The notes: generated from the sequence alone by a model not told the origin. Shown: positions 46,724-58,495, counted from the stretch's first letter. The stretch is DNA of 64,000 bases from Umbelopsis ramanniana AG (GCF_025399195.1 NW_026252089.1:682001-746000); one strand, 5' to 3'. Translations and numbers: made by a program.

Positions 46724-47785
46724 ATGGCTTCTCCGGATAAGCAGTCGACAACCGCTGAGCCACAAAGTGAAATGAGCACAATCGATCAACCAGCAAACGA
46801 TCGCAACGGTGCATTGGAACCACATAGACCTACTGATTGGGCAGCAGCATTAAAAATCTTTCTCAAGAACATAGGATTTGAAGAAACGGCTGGCGCACTT
46901 GACACTGAATTAATCATTTTATCAAATGCAAATAAGGCCACGATTCCAAACCATACTGTTCGCCTCGTCAATGACTTGCTCTCTATCATTGAAGCCGAAG
47001 CTGAATCAGAGCCACTTTTAGAAAAAGAAAATGAAAAGGGTAACCTTGAGGATAGCAACACGAAACGAAAACGCAGTGATGAAGATGATGAAGATATGAT
47101 GGAAGATCGAATAAAAAGAATGAGCCCAGAGCAAGTTCAAATACGAGCGACAAGCAGTGATCTTCGAAAGCGAATCGAAAACTTTATTCAAGCCAAAAAA
47201 AGCGAAGTCGATGCCAGCAATCGAACAGAGTTTATGAAAAGGAAAGACACAGGCGAGTCCGATGTGACTTGCGCACGAACGGACGCTAGAGAAATCGATC
47301 GCAGCATTCAGATGAAATTCGACGTGGTCAATAATGAAGATGGACCACTTGCGCGTTCTTTAGTGACATCTGCTAATCATGTTAGTGTCGGATCCACTGT
47401 GCACAAGGGCTCAGGTGCGGAAGAACGATTACAGAACTTGGAGCAGCACTTGAATATCGTATACAAGAACAACTCTAGAGACAGCTTTACTTTGTTTCAA
47501 AGAATGAAAATCATAGAAGACACCATAATTCAGATTGAGCAGCAAAATCCATTATGGGCAGCGATACACTTTAATCAGCCCAACAGAACCTTCCCACCTC
47601 CACCAATAGTCAACCTCATCACACCAGCAGAATCTACTACTGAAATGGCCACGGAACAGAAATCTTACACATCTGATGCTGTATCACCCACCCCACAACC
47701 GCAACTGAAGCCAACAGGACGCGCGAATTCGTCGCTCACCAGGGCCGTCATCGAACAATTAGCTCGTCGACAGCAAGAATCATAA
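46724..47785 (+). CDS. MBIP: MBIP-like protein (ATAC complex type)
   Basis: A single-exon frame of 353 residues. The central part matches animal MBIP: DLRKRIENFIQAKKSEVDASN, then TEF, then DVTCARTDA. A helical EERLQNLEQHLNI and FQRMKIIEDTIIQIE follow, in the same order as the human protein. A nuclear-type KRKRS lies near 110 with an acidic run after it. The C-terminal 90 residues are Pro/Ser-rich. MBIP is a structural subunit of the animal ATAC histone acetyltransferase complex and binds DLK kinase; yeast has no equivalent. Whether a fungal ATAC exists is inference. Intronless, unlike nearly all neighbours. Confidence 0.78.
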   Translation: MASPDKQSTTAEPQSEMSTIDQPANDRNGALEPHRPTDWAAALKIFLKNIGFEETAGALDTELIILSNANKATIPNHTVRLVNDLLSIIEAEAESEPLLEKENEKGNLEDSNTKRKRSDEDDEDMMEDRIKRMSPEQVQIRATSSDLRKRIENFIQAKKSEVDASNRTEFMKRKDTGESDVTCARTDAREIDRSIQMKFDVVNNEDGPLARSLVTSANHVSVGSTVHKGSGAEERLQNLEQHLNIVYKNNSRDSFTLFQRMKIIEDTIIQIEQQNPLWAAIHFNQPNRTFPPPPIVNLITPAESTTEMATEQKSYTSDAVSPTPQPQLKPTGRANSSLTRAVIEQLARRQQES

Positions 47786-48150
47786 GATAATTGATATACC
47801 ATGCACTTATGCTTGTATTTCCAAGAGCATGATGCTGTCATTAGAATCAAGCATGTACCGTTGGTACATTGAATCGGACATGAGATGGGGCGAATAGTAT
47901 CCACATCTCGATGCCAACAGGAGTTTTATACACCACTAATGCGTTCTTCGCTTCCTCTCAATTTTAATTATTCTATATCGATCCTTCACATTGTAGAACG
48001 GTGTCAATAACAGTTTCTAAGTAACGATCGTACTTGTCAAATATATTTTTGTTTGATTTTCGAGGTGTTGGTCTATGCAGACGCAAATTGCAAAAGTTTA
48101 CAGTGATTGTCGAACAATCAGCAATCGGTTATAGTAATAAATCATCTAGT
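47786..48150. other. Convergent 3' flanks, MBIP / complex I subunit
   Basis: No coding frame or RNA gene is supported in these 365 bp. Confidence 0.45.
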
Positions 48151-48522
48151 TTAGTCCTCGTAGCCGGAAGGTGGGTTTCGTGGTCCAGCTGGCACTGTTA
48201 ATGGCATAAATGTCAGTCTCCACTTTGCGATGGCGAACTAGGTGGTGAGCATTGTACTTACAAGGATATGTGGTAGGAAGGGGAGCAACTGGCTTGTAGC
48301 CAAAGTACTCACGACGTACTTTTGGGACAGTCCAGACCATCAATGGGCCTGTAAGAGCGAAATGATAAAGTGTGGCAAGTTGTCAATATGGAAATTTCGA
48401 AAATAGGTGGGCTGAAGACAGTTGTAAAACTATCATAGTAACATACCAATGGAACCAATAACAACAGACCAGAGGATGACTGGCTGCTCATGAGCCATGC
48501 GGCGCAAGTATCCGATTGGCAT
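48151..48522 (-). CDS. NADH:ubiquinone oxidoreductase 9.5 kDa subunit (NDUFA3 type)
   Basis: Exons 48522-48447, 48348-48262 and 48194-48151 give 68 residues. It matches the fungal 9.5 kDa complex I subunit: HEQPVILWSVVIGSIGPLMVW forms the single membrane helix, then VPKVRREYFG, PLPTTYP and PAGPRNPPSGYED. It is an accessory subunit of the proximal membrane arm of mitochondrial complex I. It is about ten residues shorter at the N-terminus than the Neurospora protein. A CTTTAG acceptor lies just before the ATG, so an upstream coding exon or a 5'UTR intron is possible. Confidence 0.85.
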
Positions 48523-48659
48523 GATGAATTGCACGGGGAATCTAAAGACAGCTTATGGGTGAGCTTGAAGGCTGTAGATAAACACACTGTAGTGCTACGT
48601 CATCACCTGACTTGACAGCAAAATTTCAATTTCACTCTCCCCGCTCTTTTCGACCACAA

Positions 48660-48875
48660 ATGGCTGAACTTCGAGCGCTACCCTGTTCATTTGGTATTGG
48701 TAGACTATTCCAGTCTAACAATTTAGTGATAGACGTACCTGATGGTACTCAAAGTTTGCTGTTAGCAGATCATTCTGATAATCGCGTATGCCTAAAGCTT
48801 TTTGCGATCAACAAGACTGTAAAAGCGATTACAGAAATCTTAAGAGGTAGTCATGTGTCGAGTGCACTTTCATAG
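48660..48875 (+). CDS. Hypothetical 71-residue ORF
   Basis: An intronless frame starting at an ATG 138 bp from the divergent complex I subunit start. It begins MAELRALPCSFGIGRLF and ends GSHVSSALS, with an AATAAA at 48922. It has no recognised domain, signal or membrane segment. Composition is protein-like but not distinctive, so this may be a chance frame. Confidence 0.3.
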   Translation: MAELRALPCSFGIGRLFQSNNLVIDVPDGTQSLLLADHSDNRVCLKLFAINKTVKAITEILRGSHVSSALS

Positions 48876-49477
48876 CTTATTTGTTCGAGCAATTCGAATT
48901 TTTATGTTGAAGACGGCTTAATAAAATGGAAATGAATTGAAATTTGAACACTCCTTAACACGTTATTTTTGTTTGTGCTGAATGTTTACACATGAAAGAA
49001 TGAATGTTTTCGAACGACTAGAATACTGTGAATTTAACGGAATCATCCATCCGCAAATCAATTGGCCATATAGAATGATACTTAATACATCTACCAGCGA
49101 GCACTCATGATACTGACAAGCCTCTCAATTAAAAGTTGACCATGGATCAAAAAACGGCATCATGGATTATCTTCTACAGATCCATTCTTATCATATATTA
49201 AGTCATACAGCGGAATAGAGGGATGTCAAATGAGCAAGTTCGATCGTTGATAAGCGCAAGATTCCTGTTAGTATCCATGTAAAATCAAAAGTACTCATGT
49301 GAGATTTAGGCACAGACCCTTTCATGTGCACTGAGTGTGATTTTAGTCTGTGACACATCACAATTTGATCGGGTGCAGACCTAACTGCACATGACGACAT
49401 TATCACCATTTTCAGACGTATGATAGCCAGGAAACTCGAGCACGTCTTTTCTTTCACTTTTCATCATATCATCTATT
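48876..49477. other. Intergenic, reticulon promoter
   Basis: 602 bp, AT-rich, no supported coding frame. The right end is the reticulon leader, with CTTTT-rich DNA directly before the ATG. Confidence 0.4.
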
Positions 49478-50578
49478 ATGGCTGAAAGCACACCACAACA
49501 AAACCTCCCGGGTAAGCAGTAATAGCACTTATGGGCTACCTAAATAGCGTCGAGAAGATCATGAGTATTTGAGAAACTTACCTGGAATATCACTGCGGTG
49601 GATCTAGTTACTGAGCAACCAAAGGTCGAAAATCCTCCTTCAACATCTAACCAAACCGGCGATGCTATTGACTCTAGCCCAGTCTTTGTAACCCCGGATG
49701 TCGACTTTGAGAAAGGTAAGGACGGAACGCAACTGGCTGTTTCGGTCAAGCATATATCGATCAGAGGCGCTCAAAGCGATAAGAAGCCACAGAGTACAAT
49801 TTTTTTCTCATCAATACGTACAAAATCTCATCATATGCATTAAACAGCTCCAGCCAAGTATATCAACACACGTTTCCAGTCCATCATTCTGTGGGAGAAG
49901 CCAGTCAAGAGCGGAATTGCATTGGTTTTGTCACTGGGCATGCTGATTTTGACACAATTTTATTCGCTTTTGCAAATATTTGCGGCTTTCTCAACTGTTA
50001 TTATTGGCGTGAACTGGGTGTATGTCAATGTCCATGTGCAAGCCCAGCGTTTTGTCGGCAGCAAAGGACCCAACGAAGTCGTTAACCCACACAAGTATGT
50101 TTAATCTAGCAAATAGCATTGAGGAAAAGCTTCACCAACTAATTTTTCACATGAACGCAGAGCCCGTATGCAGTCTTCACCAAAAGCCTTGGTATCTCGT
50201 GACAAGATTATTCATTTCTGCAATTTGCTCGTCGATATTGTGGAGGCATTTACGATTGAAGCCACCAAGATTGTTCTTATCGAGGACAACTTCCGAAGCT
50301 TGAAGTTTTTTGGAGCCTCATTCACTGTTTGGACTGTTGCCAAGTATCTATCCACCAAGTGGATTGTAGGTGCCGGACTTCTTCTGATCTTCTCCGTACC
50401 AAGACTCTATTTGCAGCACCAAGAAAAGATTGATGCGCAGTTTGCAAAGTCAAGCGAGCAAGCCAGAGTTCTAGCCAATCAGTATAGCGAAATTGCAAAG
50501 CAGAGAGCTTCCGGCGTCTATGACCAAGCTGTGAAAGCCACCAAGCGAGGCGGACAAAGCCAGAAGAAGGTCCAGTAG
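49478..50578 (+). CDS. RTN1: Reticulon-domain ER-shaping protein
   Basis: Exons 49478-49511, 49608-49715, 49848-50094 and 50161-50578 give 268 residues. A short polar N-terminus (MAESTPQQNLPVTEQPKVEN) leads to a reticulon homology domain: IILWEKPVKSGIALVLSL, a long hydrophobic hairpin, a hydrophilic loop of about 60 residues (KARMQSSPKALVSRDKIIHF), and a second hairpin (TVAKYLSTKWIVGAGLLLIF followed by SVPRLYLQHQ). The tail is Lys/Gln-rich. Reticulons wedge into the ER membrane and form tubules. Fungal genomes usually have one or two. Confidence 0.9.
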
Positions 50579-50817
50579 TTATGCATAATTTTACATGCAA
50601 TCATCATCATCTAGCATCATTTATCTGAGCGATTAAAGTAACTATGTATATTATATAATATCCTTTTGGAAAGGTATTCGTCAACATGATTTATGATGAT
50701 GCTCATTAACTTTGAAATTGAGCTATGTTAAAACTTTGTTTGGTATATGTGAGAAGGTATGATGAATATGTACAATCACACGGTGTGTGAAATGTATTGA
50801 TTGCTGTTCTTAAGCAA

Positions 50818-52330
50818 TCAGCTATTGAACGCAAAAGCGAGTAGAATAGAAAGAAGCACTACCACTGTGAAATTGCAATGGTTGGTTATAAATCTCATAC
50901 AATCTCAATATAACATATATTCAGTCTTACCAATAGGCGTGCCCCATTTGTCCATCAGCATGGATGCTGTCTCCCTTCGTCGTGCTGCCTGTATTTGCCT
51001 TTCCAGTTCCATTAGTTTGTTAGGATAGTCTTTCATACGTCTGTTTTGCTGGTCGATACTCTTGACTGTCTTGATGTGAGCATTTCTTGATCGTTTTAAA
51101 TTGGGATTTCTTTGGCCAGTTTCAGCTAGTTGTTGTTCCATACCGGGTATAGAAGTCACCCTTGCTGCAGCAATACCTGAATTCAGTTGCTATGACAACG
51201 CAAAATTAGTGATGGGATTGCTGATAATATCTCAGATTGATTCTGCCCAGCTTACCTCGACCTTGTCGTCTAATGTCTGGAGGTTTTCAATGTAGAATTT
51301 GATCTCATCTCTGCTTTTCTGGATTTTATCTTCTTCAAACCTCATTCTTCCTTGAAGATACTCAATTCTTTGGACAAGTTCGTGAACGAGATAGTCACTG
51401 GGCCTGAAGTGAAGGATTTTTAGTATACAATATCAAACGTCCAACACAGCATACAAATTATACATTACAGTTTGGCAGCAGTTTCTTGTACAGCAATCGG
51501 CGACGTGGGAGTTTGATGTCCCAAAATATTTGACATGTTGTTCATAGCTGCTCTAATATTGATCATAGTTTCATGCTGGTCTGGCGCTTGGTTGAATCCC
51601 ATGCTTTCTTCTTCGGTTACGGTGTTGTTGAATTGGATGCCAAGCGCCGAGCCAGCGTTCTTTGGAGAGCTGGACAGCTTCTTTCTCCATATACGAGGTG
51701 GACGTCCGTCTCTAATACTATTATGCGATTTCGATCGAAGTCCACGAAGTCTGTCCGGTCGCTGCAATATTTGTTCGCGTGTTTCAGTTTCCGGAATAGC
51801 AATTATTGATGATTTGGATGAAGATCGAGAAAATTTTGGCTTTGACAGTGGAACATATTGGTCTTTAGGCGGACCATCCATCATCAAAGCAGTATTAAAA
51901 GAGATATCGGAGGCATCTATATCACAAAATCGATAAGCCATATATTCTGTAGTAGCAATTCGTCGCGATTCAACTTACCGTTGAACGTCGAGCTCAGCTT
52001 GTAATTTCTGTCGCTGTCTGAAACATCGTCTTCGCTTGACATAACTTCCTCGAACGGTTTCGTTAAACGAGAGCTAGAGTCTTTTCGTAACTTCCTGACA
52101 CTGTTGACAAATCTTGATACTCCAGGAACTGGTCGCCTTCGCTTGGAAATTCCTGGCCCACTCGGGTAATCTGTCCATGATCTGTGTGGTACTGATGGAT
52201 AATGGTATATAGTGTTGCGAAAGTTTTCATAAGATGGAGCAGGATCTGCTAATTCCAGTGAGGTTGAGGAACTGTTGGTACCCACAACTTTACCGCTCTT
52301 TATGATCTTGCTCAATTCTTCAAACTCCAT
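50818..52330 (-). CDS. Tail-anchored coiled-coil protein, unknown
   Basis: Five exons (52330-51979, 51916-51469, 51403-51256, 51189-50931, 50864-50818) give 417 residues. Residues 1-265 are polar, Ser/Arg-rich and likely disordered, with a basic patch (SKRRRPVPG). A coiled coil runs from about 270 to 390 (VQRIEYLQGRMRFEEDKIQ, ELERQIQAARRRE). The last 16 or so residues, PIVVVLLSILLAFAFNS, form a single hydrophobic helix at the very end, so the protein is probably tail-anchored in ER, nuclear envelope or mitochondria. It is not clearly a SNARE: there is no central Gln or Arg layer that I can place. Function unknown. Confidence 0.68.
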
Positions 52331-52461
52331 GGTTTTGTCACAAGGGCAGCTCAACTACTCCAAAGGGCGGATCAGGTACGAGATTATTTTGGAAGACGAT
52401 TTCAGGGTCCGCAATTTAAAAAAACGTCATGCGTCCAGATACTGAATGAGTGAACAGCTCA
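52331..52461. promoter_or_regulatory. Divergent promoter tail-anchored / CCZ1
   Basis: Only 131 bp between opposite start codons; the two genes probably share promoter elements. Confidence 0.45.
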
Positions 52462-54943
52462 ATGTCGACCGCCACTAAGGATTCGCCGAAGGGCAATGCC
52501 AACAAAGATGCACCATCACTGGGTCGCACGTCTCCTATGCTTTCCTACTTTTGTGTATACAATCCAACGGTTGGAAACAAAAACGATGAAAACAACAAAG
52601 AGCAGATTCTGTTCTATACAGCAAAGAAAGTCGTTCCCTTAGACGTCAAACTACGACAAGTGGGTTTGGCACAGGCTCTAGTGAACTTCACATCGTATGT
52701 ATCTATACACCTATCATAATTTATGTGCATTTTATTAATATGAATTGTGAAAAACATAGCGCATTTTCTCCATCGAAATCAGTACAAACAGTTCATACAC
52801 AAAAAGCTCGGCTAGTATTTTTTCAAGCTGAACCCAACTTCTGGTTGCATATGTCGATTGAACTTGGAATATCGCGGTATCAAATTCGAGATGCAAATGG
52901 AAAGCTTCGAACCGTTACAGATTATTTAGATGCAGAGTTGAATGATGATGCTGTAGAGGGCATCTTGCACGCTGGCTATCAGATGTACAAGGTTTGTCTC
53001 ATACCCAGATCCCAGTCATACGAATGAGCTCGATAGGACGGCTAATTTTTCCATGGTGTTAGCTGCTCAATGGCACATTTGCCTCTGTTCTTCCTCATGA
53101 CGCCAATACCGCATCTCTTCAAGCAATACGACGGTTGAAGAATAGCATCGAAGAGTTTTTCTCGGATTGGATATGGAAATGGGATTTTGATAGACTCGAA
53201 AGCATGTTGTTTTCGTCTGTTTTCAACGGAATTCCTATGCAGCCGATTTTGAGGCAGTCCTATCTGAAAATACACAATATAACAGAAACCATTGCCGATG
53301 ATATGAAGCTAGATATCAAACACTTACTTGTGTTCAACAAAGACAACGCCTCGTTGATATATCATAATCCGCAACTTGCACTCAGCAGCGTGCAACTACT
53401 TAGAAAACTAATTGTCCGACTTTTGGAAAGATGGAGTGATATGCGTAAAGCAGAGGAATGGCGAAGGACTGCCAATGAAGAGCCTGTAGCATCAAAAAAG
53501 GATCCGAAGGTATTTCTTAAAGTCTGATTTTGACTAGTACAAGCCTTATATTTTTTAAACTAACTTATGGTGTCAGATCACCAGCTTAAAATCTTTAACA
53601 AAATCCTTTTCGCAAAAGAATATCCTGAGTTATTTTGGATCTCCTTCCTTGAAGCCGACCAGCGCTCCAGGATCAGTGCCAGATTCACCAATCGCTTCGC
53701 CAGAACCAAACCTGATTGCAGCTTTGAATGTGACGCCGGAAATAGCATCAGATTCATCTGGGACTCCGTCCCCTGCTCCTTCGTTGCGTCAAGGCGTCTT
53801 TCTTAGTGGTTTAATGAAAAGTACCTTGCATGATAGCAGTTCCGACCCACAGCATCATAGGAACGTCGATATCATCAAAGTGTACTTGGACGGCGATTCA
53901 GATGAGTGCAACGAACTGTCACATCAGGATGCTTGTGAGGATCTCCAAGAGTACTACTTTGTGGTATATAAGGTATGTGTTGTTGTTGATGGCAAGCAAT
54001 AACACCTTTCGAGATTAAGTTTCTTACTATTCATATGTTCCTGTAGCACACATCCCAAACGCTATGGTGCTTTCTCGTACCAGCGTCAGGCGAACATATT
54101 GAGAGCCGAGTGTACGATGAAGATTTCTATGATGAGCTCGAAAGTTTGCTAGTCAGACAAAAAATAGAAGAAATAACAACCGCGATCAACAAGGATATTG
54201 AGAAATCTAAAGAAACAGTGTACGGGGATGGATATTTTTTGGTTGTTCAAAAACAAATATGCCCTAATTTCAGCTTTTTACCACAGGCTCGATATTGCAA
54301 AAAGCTACCGTTGCTTGTACTTTGATCATGAAACGCTAGCAATCAAGTCTACACTGACTCATCCTAATGGACAGCTTATGGACGGTTCAAACCGCCCAAA
54401 GGCAGCTTCACCATTGGGTGGCATTCAGATCTCAAACGAGATGCTATTATTGTTGCTGGATTTGAAAAAGGACTTTGACAGGTAAGGCTTGCACCATTTA
54501 CTTGTAAAAACTAGCGAAATATTTGGACTACATGCCTATTAATTGGCTGAATCTTTGTTCATAGTTTACCAAATACGAGGGAAGTAATCACTAGATCTAC
54601 TGCGAATGTCTGGGTGGTTGGTCAGCGGATACATAAACGAGACGATGCTGGCGATAGCTCAGAGTTGCCACCACTTCAAGGAATGGACATCAATAGTGGT
54701 GCTAGCACTGAAACGGAAGATTCATTTGAACCATTGATGGAGAGAGAAGAGAAAGTAGCTCTATCCTGTACAGAATTATATCTCATTGCTGCAAAGAAAG
54801 ACAGCACATTGGTAGATGTTAAAGGTAGGTTTGAAAAGACGTCATGATGTGATTATTTATTCCTCGGTTCTAAAAACTTCCCAATCGCAGACGATCTTGA
54901 AAAGCTGGCCCATCGTATGGCCGCCAGCATGTACATCGATTAA
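52462..54943 (+). CDS. CCZ1: Vacuolar fusion protein CCZ1
   Basis: Eight exons (52462-52694, 52760-52991, 53063-53509, 53577-53972, 54047-54219, 54287-54481, 54565-54824, 54891-54943) give 662 residues. The first longin domain begins LSYFCVYNPTVGNKNDE and continues through QILFYTAKK and ARLVFFQAEPNFWLHMSIE. The middle is Ser/Pro-rich (EPNLIAALNVTPE). The C-terminal longin parts include YYFVVYKHTSQTLWCFLV, YRCLYFDHETLAIKSTL and NVWVVGQRIHKRDD. Ccz1 with Mon1 is the GEF for Rab7/Ypt7 and drives late endosome-to-vacuole fusion and autophagosome maturation. The exon 5 donor (GTACGG) is weak; it is the choice that keeps frame. Confidence 0.88.
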
Positions 54944-55287
54944 TCTTCTCAATTATTGTACCATAGTATACCTAAGATTCACCAGTAGACAACGACCATT
55001 GTTAAATAAATATGAAACATTTCGGGCAGAGCGCGCCCCAATGCGCCAAAAAGCCTCGTTTATCATGTCAAAGAAGACATAGTAGTTGTTCACGATACCT
55101 GCATTGTTTGAAGACCTTAAGTCTCGTAAGTTTTGGTGTCGCCGGCATAACCTGAAATGCAAATGTAAGCTACGCACCATAAAGTATCACTTTTCTGGAT
55201 ATGGTCAGATAACGTCACTTTCTCGTCACCATAGATATATAATACCAGAGAGTTTTATGTATTATTGACATATCTTTTTATTCGACC
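54944..55287. other. Intergenic between CCZ1 and unknown gene
   Basis: No supported coding frame. It is the CCZ1 3' flank and the promoter of the next gene on the same strand. Confidence 0.4.
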
Positions 55288-55843
55288 ATGTCTATAAAAT
55301 GTAAGCAGAATGCATGGAGCCCTATGTTTGTGCTATTTATCGCGTACTAAGGCAAGATAACATTTTAGTGCGCAGCCATGGAGGGCGATATTTGAATTTA
55401 GACAAGAACAAAAAATTAAGCGTTGATACCGGCATCGACTTGGATCGCTCCACTGAAGACCTGAAAAAGAATGGCAGTTTATTCAAAGTGGATGATTTAG
55501 AAGCACTAAAAAGCGGTGGTAACAATCGCTCCCAGCTTTTAAACGAACATGGCGAACAAACCATCCTCGATGATAACGGAAAAGAGTACAAGATATTCCT
55601 CGAAAAGTTTGGTGACGAGCATCAGGTAAGATATTCATAGAATGTGTTGATAAATCTTAAGCATGGAAGTCACATTTCGCTGTTTAACAAAACTCAATAA
55701 CAAAAAATGACGCTAATCAATTGCAGTGGGCACTGAAAGCATCTGGAGATGGTACTGAAAAGTATGTGGTTGTAGCATTACAAGGTCTTCGTTTGGAAGA
55801 CGATATTGAACCTTTGGGCATATTCTCGATGATAACGCAATAA
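55288..55843 (+). CDS. Unknown 128-residue protein
   Basis: Exons 55288-55300 (13 nt), 55369-55625 and 55727-55843. The first intron has a perfect TACTAA branch site and the frame holds across both junctions, which argues for a real gene. The protein starts MSIKLRSHGGRYLNLDKNKK, is rich in Asp, Lys and Leu, and ends LGIFSMITQ. Alternating short hydrophobic stretches (RYLNLD, YKIFLEKF, WALKASG, KYVVVALQG) look like beta strands; a beta-trefoil or fascin-like fold is possible but not shown. No signal peptide or membrane helix. Confidence 0.55.
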
Positions 55844-56325
55844 AGTAATGCACGTTCAACTGATAATTTGTGAACGCCATCGCTCTATCAGATGGAAATT
55901 TAAAAAAGCTATGCTGTTACATTATGGTGAATACTATCCTTATCCGGTATCAAATTGACACCAGGCTACTACCAAGACCAGCCGGCACATACTATGAGGC
56001 AAAGACAAAGTTGTTCCCAATTGTTTAACGGTTTGTGTTGTTCTCTAAAGAGTGGCTATCGGCTGCATTTAGAATACCAAGGCCATGAATAAAATTATAC
56101 TCGAAGCTAAATTTTTAATTTTAATTCATCCTGACTTGTTCTTTGTGTGATCTAAACAACATAGAGCGTTTGCGCATCAGTATACGCCATTCGGAAACAA
56201 AAAAAAAAAATCATCAACAGGACCGTCATTTCAGCCATATTTCGCAACACGAAAACATTCAAAAGGCCCAACAACCAGAATCATCCTGCTTCGTCTATCT
56301 TCTACCACCAGCTCGCTCTTAAGAT
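55844..56325. other. Intergenic, promoter of GPI-type protein
   Basis: 482 bp. AATAAA near 56089 and an A-run at 56202. No coding frame is supported. Confidence 0.4.
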
Positions 56326-57253
56326 ATGAAGAACTCTAGAATTTTCCTTGCATCAGTACTTGCTTTGAGCGCTACTATCACTGGTAAATGAATGCTTACC
56401 TAGATGAGAGACCTGCGAGTTCATTATTCTAAATCCTGTTTCAACAGTCAATGCCCAGGACATGAAGGCCTCCTCTGAGGAAATCACCACTGTCTGGCAA
56501 ACCGTTGTCGAATACAAAACCGTTTCTGATGAAATGAGCGCAGTCCCAACCGCCGCCGGTACCGATCTTGCTGAAACCGCCAGCGCTATGGAGCCCGTTA
56601 AGACTGGTGCTCCTGAAGTCGTTGATGGCGATGCTGATACTGACGTTGATGAGGACGCTAGCGTCGAGACTGACGACGATGAGGCTGCACCTTTAACATC
56701 AAAGGCAGCTCCCAGCGCTTCAGCTGTTGAGCCAGAAGCTTCCGCCGCCCCTGTTGATGAAGCTGTCGAGAGCTCTGACGCCGAAGCTGTTCCTACTGCT
56801 TCAAAGTCTGCCGCCGCCGAGGTGTCACAGACCGCTGATATGGATGCTACTGAAGACGGAGACATGCCTTCTGCTTCCGCTGTCTCCACTGGTGCCGCTC
56901 CTGCCGCTACTCCTTCCGGAGCTGCCAGTGATGAAGCTCAGGAAGTCGTTCCTGGTTTCCCCGCTGCTCTTCTTCCAAATGCCAATGGCGATATTGAAGG
57001 CATCGCAGCCGAGTCTTCCATGGCTGCTCCTATTGTAGCAACAGCACTCCCCTCCCTCACTGCATTGGCTACCAACGGCGCTTCCATGAGCGCAAGTGCA
57101 TCAGGCATGCGTCCTAGCATTTCTCTCAAGGATATGAGTGCATCCGCCGCTGGAAGCTCACCAACTGGTAATGTTCACAGCGCCGCTTCCAAAGTCACTT
57201 TCGCTGGTGTTAGCGTTGCCGCTTTCGCCTTCGCTGGTCTCTTGTTGTTGTAA
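56326..57253 (+). CDS. GPI-anchored Ala/Ser-rich cell-surface protein
   Basis: Exons 56326-56383 and 56448-57253 give 287 residues. A signal peptide (MKNSRIFLASVLALSATITG, cleavage near VNA-QD) is followed by a short motif EEITTVWQTVVEYKTV that resembles the conserved start of zygomycete and other fungal surface proteins. A long acidic, Ala/Ser/Thr/Pro-rich region with DDDE and TDVDEDAS runs comes next, and the end is a hydrophobic helix (FAGVSVAAFAFAGLLLL), as in GPI attachment signals. It is probably a heavily O-mannosylated wall or membrane protein. The repeats are compositional rather than exact. No enzyme domain is visible. Confidence 0.78.
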
Positions 57254-57424
57254 ACATACCAAAACAAATCGGTAGAAACTTGCTTTTCCAACCTTAGATA
57301 TTCAAGAATTTAGATAATCAAAGAGTGTGAATAATAATAAATCTTTTCGTACATACACTATATGAGGAGTTGTTCGTTTTATAATGGTACATAGTTTTTA
57401 TACATGGGATCTAATTTCCGTTGT

Positions 57425-58379
57425 CTATTGGTCACTGGCATACCAGTCTTTAATGCTTTCATAAATTGTCATACTGATGGCAGTCGATGGTATTCCCCAG
57501 CAGATGCGAGTAAGAAGCCCTCTTGTGAAAGCTCGACTGCCTCCTTGCCTCCACATGTCCTGTATTATATGCATCGGTCCTCGCTTATAAGATGTACCTT
57601 CTTCTGTAGATGATACTTGCCATCGTGTTTTGACAATATCCAGAGGCGTAGAGATCGTAATCCCAATAGCGCATGCGATACTGGAACATACCACGTAGGT
57701 CATGAAGGGTAATTGGGATACAAGTGTATCTGTGCTTTTGCCTGGAAGTTGCTGAGTGCCGTCAGCCACGTAAGCTTTGAGTTTTTCGTACACAGCAAAG
57801 TAGGTCATGGTATATGGGACAAAAACCGCCAGTCCCATAAGATAGCCTCGGTAGAACCCACTTAGACCTTCTTCTCGCCAAATTTTCGAAGCCAATGCGT
57901 TTGTGGAAACCGAACGTCTAGCTGTTTGCATTTGATTCTTCAATACTTCCATAGGCGTGAAAGCAAGGCCGGCGAAAACTTCAGCTACTAGGCCGCTAAG
58001 TAAATGGTTGGGGGTGTAGTCTCGACTAATCGAAGTATTTCTATCCAAGTACAGACTGCTGAAATCGTAGCACGACAAATAGATAGACAGTGCCGGGACA
58101 GAAAATACGAGAGCTACTGGAAGTCCTCGGTAAAGTGATGCCAAAGAGCTTGTTCGAATGATCTTTGCATATGTTTCTGGTAATGCTCGAAAGTGAATCG
58201 GCTCGTTGGCTACCTGTAAACGAGTCTTGATTGTGTCCACTGCAATCTTGTTAGCAAACAACTTTTTCGAAAGCAATTTCACTCCATAAGGAGAGAGCTG
58301 TCTTACGTGGATGGGTGCACACTCTGGCTACCACTGCAGCAGCACTTGAAGCTATCAAATGGTAGCCGTAAGAAGACAT
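57425..58379 (-). CDS. Mitochondrial carrier family (SLC25) protein
   Basis: Exons 58379-58307 and 58239-57425 give 295 residues, the usual carrier length, in three repeats. Signature sequences are HPLDTIKTRLQ in repeat 1, TPMEVLKNQMQ in repeat 2 and TPLDIVKTRWQ in repeat 3, each with the P-x-[DE]-x-x-[KR] turn. It moves a small metabolite across the inner mitochondrial membrane. The substrate is not evident; it resembles the yeast Ymr166c/Mme1 group more than the ADP/ATP or phosphate carriers (low certainty). ATG 58379 keeps the frame into repeat 1, whereas the earlier ATG 58442 does not splice in frame. Confidence 0.9.
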
Positions 58380-58495
58380 GTCAAAAGCAAACTAGTAGTC
58401 AAAAGCAAGTCCGCTCACCTCTTTTGAAGTCGACACTGGCATTATGTGCTTTTATTTATTTTTTTATAATAGAGTAAGATTGCATAACAAATAAC

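Noticed and set aside
56353-56889. 178-codon frame antisense to the GPI-type gene
   Set aside because: Ala/Ser/Val-rich mirror of a biased coding sequence; the sense frame has a signal peptide and GPI signal.
58419-58442. Upstream ATG exon for the mitochondrial carrier
   Set aside because: It does not join the next exon in frame; ATG 58379 does and gives a full first repeat.
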